From an uncultured Methylococcaceae bacterium (GTDB taxonomy: Bacteria; Pseudomonadota; Gammaproteobacteria; Methylococcales; Methylomonadaceae), in NCBI GenBank assembly GCA_903873045.1, contig CAIQND010000512.1, forward strand, positions 1 to 18,072: a stretch of DNA of 18,072 bases, written 5' to 3'. Made by a program: the position numbers and the translations under genes. This document shows, piece after piece, positions 14,770-18,072 of the stretch. Each line of letters begins with the position of its first letter. The stretch's first letter is position 1. Below the pieces are notes generated by a model. It was not told the origin of the DNA. It saw only the letters and a program-made list of their open reading frames with translations, and ran no database searches.

Positions 14770-16574
14770 AAGGACGCTTATTAAGCAATGAAAAACTGGC
14801 TAAATATACCAGTTGGCGCGTAGGCGGGTCTGCGGATCGGCTTTATATCCCGTTTGACAAGCAGGATTTGTGTGAGTTTCTAACGACGTTACCTGCCTCG
14901 GAACCGGTGTTTTGGATGGGGTTGGGCAGTAATTTATTGGTCAGGGATGGCGGTATCCGAGGGACCGTTATTAATACCAAAGGACGCTTGAAAGAAATGA
15001 AGCGTGCCGAAGATGGCTCGGTTTATGTTGAAGTGGGTGTTCCTTGTGCACATGTGGCTCGTTTTTGTGCCGAACAAGGTTTGATGGGGGCCGAGTTTTT
15101 GGCCGGTATACCCGGAACCATGGGCGGCGCTTTAAAAATGAACGCGGGTGCCTTCGGCGGAGTGACTTGGGGCATTGTTAAACAGGTAGAAATGATTGGT
15201 CGGTCGGGTAATATAGCGTTTCGAAATCCCGATGATTTTAAAGTGGGTTACCGCTCTGTAAAAGGCATTGAAAACGAATGGTTTCTGAGTTGCCGGTTAG
15301 TATTGCCGCAAGGTGATACGGTGGCCAGTCAGCAAAAAATAAAAGGCTTTTTGGAAACGAGGGCAAAAACACAGCCAACTAATCAACCGAGTTGCGGATC
15401 GGTATTTAGAAATCCGGAAGGTGATTACGCGGCAAGATTAATAGAGCTGACAGGATTGAAAGGGTTTGCGATGGGGGGTGCCAAGGTATCCGAAAAACAT
15501 GCCAATTTTATTGTAAATACGGGTAATTCCTCCGCAGCTGATATAGAAAACTTAATTTACTGGGTTCAAGATAAAGTAAAGGAGCGTCAAGGTGTGGAAT
15601 TGCTGACTGAGGTTTGTATGGTAGGTGAAGTTGAAGTTGAAGTAATGCGAACTGACACGTCTAATCCGGAAAAATTTGGACGTGTTGCCGTATTAATGGG
15701 TGGGTCGGCCGCAGAACGGGTGGTTTCGCTAAGAAGTGGTAAAGCCGTTTATGATGCCTTAAAACGTAAAGGTGTGGATGCTGTTGCCATTGATGTGACC
15801 GGCAGCCCTATCGATGCCTTGAGCGGAATAAAAGTGGATCGGGTATTTAATATCATTCATGGTCGCGGCGGTGAAGACGGCGTGCTTCAGGGTGTCCTGC
15901 AGGTCATGCGCATTCCTTATACCGGCAGTGGCGTGATGGCTTCTGCATTAACAATGGATAAACTTAGAACCAAATTATGCTGGCAAGGATACGGACTGGT
16001 AACACCCAAATGGTGTTTATTGCAGGATGAAAATGATCTGGAGGCCTGTATTGAAAAACTGGGATTTCCGGTTATTGTCAAGCCTGCCCAAGAGGGTTCG
16101 AGTATAGGTATGAGTAAGGCCAACTCACGGGACGAGTTGTCTAAAGCACTGCAAGTCGCCTTGGAGTATCGTTGTGATGTTTATGCGGAAAGCTGGGTTA
16201 CCGGTAAGGAATATACGGTTGCGGTATTAAATGACGAGGCTTTGCCGGTTATTCGTTTGGAATCGCCCCATACCTTTTATGATTACGAAGCAAAATATAA
16301 TGCGACGACCACCCAATATCACTGTCCTTGTGGCTTGGATCAAGAGCAGGAGTTGTTTTTGAGAAACCTGGCGGTAACCGCGAGTAAAGTAGTGGGCGCA
16401 AAGGGATGGGCAAGAGTCGACGTTTTTATTGACGATTCCGGACAGTATCAACTGATTGAAATTAATACGGTGCCTGGCATGACCGATCATAGTCTGGTGC
16501 CGATGGCGGCTAAACAAGCGGGTATTGATTTTGAAGAATTGGTCTGGCGAGTATTGGAAACCAGTCTAGGGTAA
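14766..16574 (+). CDS. murB-ddl: MurB-Ddl fusion: UDP-MurNAc dehydrogenase joined to D-Ala-D-Ala ligase
   Basis: One uninterrupted frame carries two complete enzymes. Residues are numbered from GTG 14733. The MurB part (to about 300) reduces UDP-GlcNAc-enolpyruvate with NADPH and FAD: SWRVGGSADRLYIP, GLGSNLLVRDGG, FLAGIPGTMGGALKMNAG, R173 in GYRS, S223 in CGSVFRNP, E293 in LLTEV. The Ddl part (about 305-613) is an ATP-grasp ligase very like E. coli DdlB: E328 in SAAER, VFNIIHGRGGEDG, YTGSGVMASALTMDK, EGSSIGMSK, FYDYEAKY, D563 and the E577-x-N579 metal site. Both active sites look intact, and fewer than about 20 residues link them. The ATG at 14766 forms an ATGA overlap with the murC stop and fits the MurB opening; GTG 14733, with GGAAG 7 nt upstream, is the alternative. 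ATG at 15645 could start Ddl alone. A sequencing indel at the junction is the main alternative. Confidence 0.9.
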   Translation: MKGRLLSNEKLAKYTSWRVGGSADRLYIPFDKQDLCEFLTTLPASEPVFWMGLGSNLLVRDGGIRGTVINTKGRLKEMKRAEDGSVYVEVGVPCAHVARFCAEQGLMGAEFLAGIPGTMGGALKMNAGAFGGVTWGIVKQVEMIGRSGNIAFRNPDDFKVGYRSVKGIENEWFLSCRLVLPQGDTVASQQKIKGFLETRAKTQPTNQPSCGSVFRNPEGDYAARLIELTGLKGFAMGGAKVSEKHANFIVNTGNSSAADIENLIYWVQDKVKERQGVELLTEVCMVGEVEVEVMRTDTSNPEKFGRVAVLMGGSAAERVVSLRSGKAVYDALKRKGVDAVAIDVTGSPIDALSGIKVDRVFNIIHGRGGEDGVLQGVLQVMRIPYTGSGVMASALTMDKLRTKLCWQGYGLVTPKWCLLQDENDLEACIEKLGFPVIVKPAQEGSSIGMSKANSRDELSKALQVALEYRCDVYAESWVTGKEYTVAVLNDEALPVIRLESPHTFYDYEAKYNATTTQYHCPCGLDQEQELFLRNLAVTASKVVGAKGWARVDVFIDDSGQYQLIEINTVPGMTDHSLVPMAAKQAGIDFEELVWRVLETSLG

Positions 16575-17341
16575 TGAGCAATATAGGCATTAAAATCGGG
16601 GTAATCGGATTATTGTTATTGGTTCTGTTTGGAATAGTCGGGTACGAAGCGGTCACGAAATGGCACATTGGGTCGTTACCTATTAAAAGTGTTTCCATGC
16701 CCCTTAAGTACGTGAGAACGGAAGGCATTTTTCAATATCTTAGTAAAAACGAGGTACAGGCTGTGTTACAGCCATTGGTATTAACCGGTTTTTTTGATGT
16801 AAACATGCAGGCGATACACGCTGCGGTTGCCACCTTGCCTTGGGTAGATACCGTGGCGGTTAAGCGCATTTGGCCTGATGCGATTGACATAAAGGTAAGC
16901 GAGAGAAAGCCCTACGCACGGTGGGGCAAAAACAGCCTGATTACTGGGCAGGGTGTGATATTTACACCCAAGAATGTAGACCAGTTTCAGAATATGACAT
17001 TAGTGACGGGGCCTGAGTCACAGCAAGTCAGGGTGCTGGAAATAATGAAGGGCATTAAAACAGCCTTGGCAGATCAGTCCATGGAATTGACGGAGTTTAG
17101 TGTTAATGACCGATGGGCATGGAAAATCAAGTTGTCAACGGGTCTGGAAATATTGCTGGGACGCAATGAACAATTAAAAAAATTACAACGTTTTTTAAAA
17201 ACATTAACCGTATTAAAACAAGAACAGATTGAGCAAATAGTAGTCGTTGATTTGAGATACCCCAATGGCTATGCCGTCTCATGGAAGCCTGGAGTCCCTG
17301 AGGTTGATTGGCATGCCATTGCAACCACCCCTAATGAATAA
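16574..17341 (+). CDS. ftsQ: Cell division protein FtsQ
   Basis: FtsQ is a bitopic inner-membrane divisome protein that anchors FtsL and FtsB in the periplasm. It has a short cytoplasmic N-terminus and one transmembrane segment (about 6-24, IKIGVIGLLLLVLFGIVGY). A POTRA domain follows (about 35-105), with the typical V-x-RIWPD-x-IDIKVSERKPYARW stretch, then the beta domain. It has 255 residues (E. coli 276). The start overlaps the ddl stop as TAATG (16572-16576), with TAGGG a few bases upstream. The order ddl-ftsQ-ftsA is conserved in gammaproteobacteria. Confidence 0.95.
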   Translation: MSNIGIKIGVIGLLLLVLFGIVGYEAVTKWHIGSLPIKSVSMPLKYVRTEGIFQYLSKNEVQAVLQPLVLTGFFDVNMQAIHAAVATLPWVDTVAVKRIWPDAIDIKVSERKPYARWGKNSLITGQGVIFTPKNVDQFQNMTLVTGPESQQVRVLEIMKGIKTALADQSMELTEFSVNDRWAWKIKLSTGLEILLGRNEQLKKLQRFLKTLTVLKQEQIEQIVVVDLRYPNGYAVSWKPGVPEVDWHAIATTPNE

Positions 17342-17376
17342 ACCAACATACGTAAAGGCGATATAGAGTACATAAA

Positions 17377-18072
17377 ATGGCAAAAAAAACAGAGCGTAAT
17401 TTAATAGTCGGTTTGGACATTGGAACATCAAAAGTCGCGGCTATTGTTGGTGAGCTCACCAGTGATGGCAATATAGAAATAATAGGCATAGGCACTACGC
17501 CATCGCGCGGACTAAAAAAAGGCGTTGTAGTTAATTTGGAATCAACGGTTCATTCCATACAGAAAGCCATTGAAGAAGCTGAACTGATGGCAGGATGCCA
17601 GATCAAGTCGGTTTTTGCCGGTATTGCGGGGAGTCATATCAGAAGCCTTAACTCTCATGGCATTGTGGCTATCAAGGATAAAGAAGTTACGCAATACGAT
17701 ATTGACCGGGTGATTGATTCTGCTCGTGCCGTTGCTATTCCTGCCGACCAGAAAATTTTACATATTTTGCCGCAGGAGTTTGTCATTGATCTTCAGGACG
17801 GTATTAAAGAACCCATCGGAATGTCAGGTATTCGTTTGGAAGCCAAAGTACACATGGTTACGGGTAGCGTTAGCGCCTCGCAAAATATTATTAAATGTAT
17901 CCGTCGTTGTGGGCTCGAGGTTGAGGATATCGTACTTGAGCAGTTGGCATCTTGTAATTCTGTGCTCACAGAGGATGAAAAAGAATTAGGCGTTTGTTTA
18001 ATTGATATTGGCGGTGGCACAACGGATATTGCCATTTTTGTTGAAGGTGCCATTAAGCATACCGCCGTTATA
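17377..18072 (+). CDS. ftsA: Cell division protein FtsA, N-terminal part (continues beyond window)
   Basis: FtsA is the actin-like ATPase that tethers FtsZ to the membrane and recruits later division proteins. The 232 visible codons begin MAKKTERNLIVGLDIGTSKV (phosphate-1 motif of the actin fold), continue with PSRGLKKGVVVNLESTVHSI and the SHMA-like 1C subdomain, and end just past LGVCLIDIGGGTTDIA (phosphate-2 motif). They align throughout with E. coli FtsA. The frame has no stop before the window end; the C-terminal amphipathic membrane anchor is not visible. The start at 17377 follows ftsQ by 35 nt, the largest gap in the cluster, with a weak GAG about 10 nt upstream. I see no clear promoter in that gap; ftsZ would be expected next. 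Confidence 0.96.
   Translation, partial: MAKKTERNLIVGLDIGTSKVAAIVGELTSDGNIEIIGIGTTPSRGLKKGVVVNLESTVHSIQKAIEEAELMAGCQIKSVFAGIAGSHIRSLNSHGIVAIKDKEVTQYDIDRVIDSARAVAIPADQKILHILPQEFVIDLQDGIKEPIGMSGIRLEAKVHMVTGSVSASQNIIKCIRRCGLEVEDIVLEQLASCNSVLTEDEKELGVCLIDIGGGTTDIAIFVEGAIKHTAVI

Noticed and set aside
16227..16517. 96-codon minus-strand frame, the longest antisense candidate near the Ddl part
   Set aside because: It lies opposite conserved Ddl active-site codons and has no recognisable domain; a shadow of the coding strand.
17714..17989. 91-codon plus-strand frame near the right end
   Set aside because: It is an out-of-frame reading of ftsA, whose true frame runs uninterrupted from 17377 to the window end with full FtsA similarity.

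Overview
This window is the division and cell wall (dcw) cluster of a gammaproteobacterium, preceded by an RNase P RNA gene and a patch of decayed mobile DNA. The gene order mraZ-rsmH-ftsL-ftsI-murE-murF-mraY-murD-ftsW-murG-murC-murB-ddl-ftsQ-ftsA, murB lying inside the cluster, a Ddl very close to E. coli DdlB, and rnpB placed between an rsmI remnant and mraZ (as I recall it from Pseudomonas) all point to a non-enteric Gammaproteobacterium. A methanotroph-like lineage (Methylococcales) is possible, but that is only an impression.

Left region (1-1407): nested wreckage. The first 49 bases are the start of an IS21-family istA on the minus strand. It is followed by that element's terminal array of 21-23 bp repeats (about 110-269). 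The IS21 end cuts into a tnpB gene, whose C-terminal part (269-1012) and right-end hairpin (1000-1029) survive. That IS200/IS605-type element in turn interrupts a minus-strand DUF4160 gene (1027-1131). Next comes the last ~48 codons of rsmI (1261-1407), left where the full gene would be expected.

Middle region (1408-2305): rnpB (about 1551-1901) has a near-consensus sigma70 promoter. About 315 bases without a recognisable gene follow. Then comes the dcw promoter (TTGACT-17-TATAGT) with three GTGG-type MraZ boxes just downstream of its -10 element.

Right region (2306-18072): fourteen enzymatic or division functions in thirteen plus-strand reading frames, packed with gaps of 0-17 nt or short overlaps; the only larger gap is 35 nt before ftsA. 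Cytoplasmic enzymes build UDP-MurNAc-pentapeptide: MurB and MurC, then MurD, MurE (mDAP type) and MurF, with Ddl supplying D-Ala-D-Ala. MraY and MurG make lipid I and lipid II. FtsW and FtsI polymerise and crosslink septal peptidoglycan. FtsL, FtsQ and FtsA are divisome scaffold proteins. RsmH methylates 16S rRNA and MraZ regulates the operon.

The most unusual observation is that murB and ddl form one continuous 613-codon frame (602 from the preferred start), apparently a bifunctional MurB-Ddl protein. The junction still contains a TAATG, the same stop/start overlap that links ddl to ftsQ. This suggests a small indel fused two formerly coupled genes, or that the sequence has an error there.
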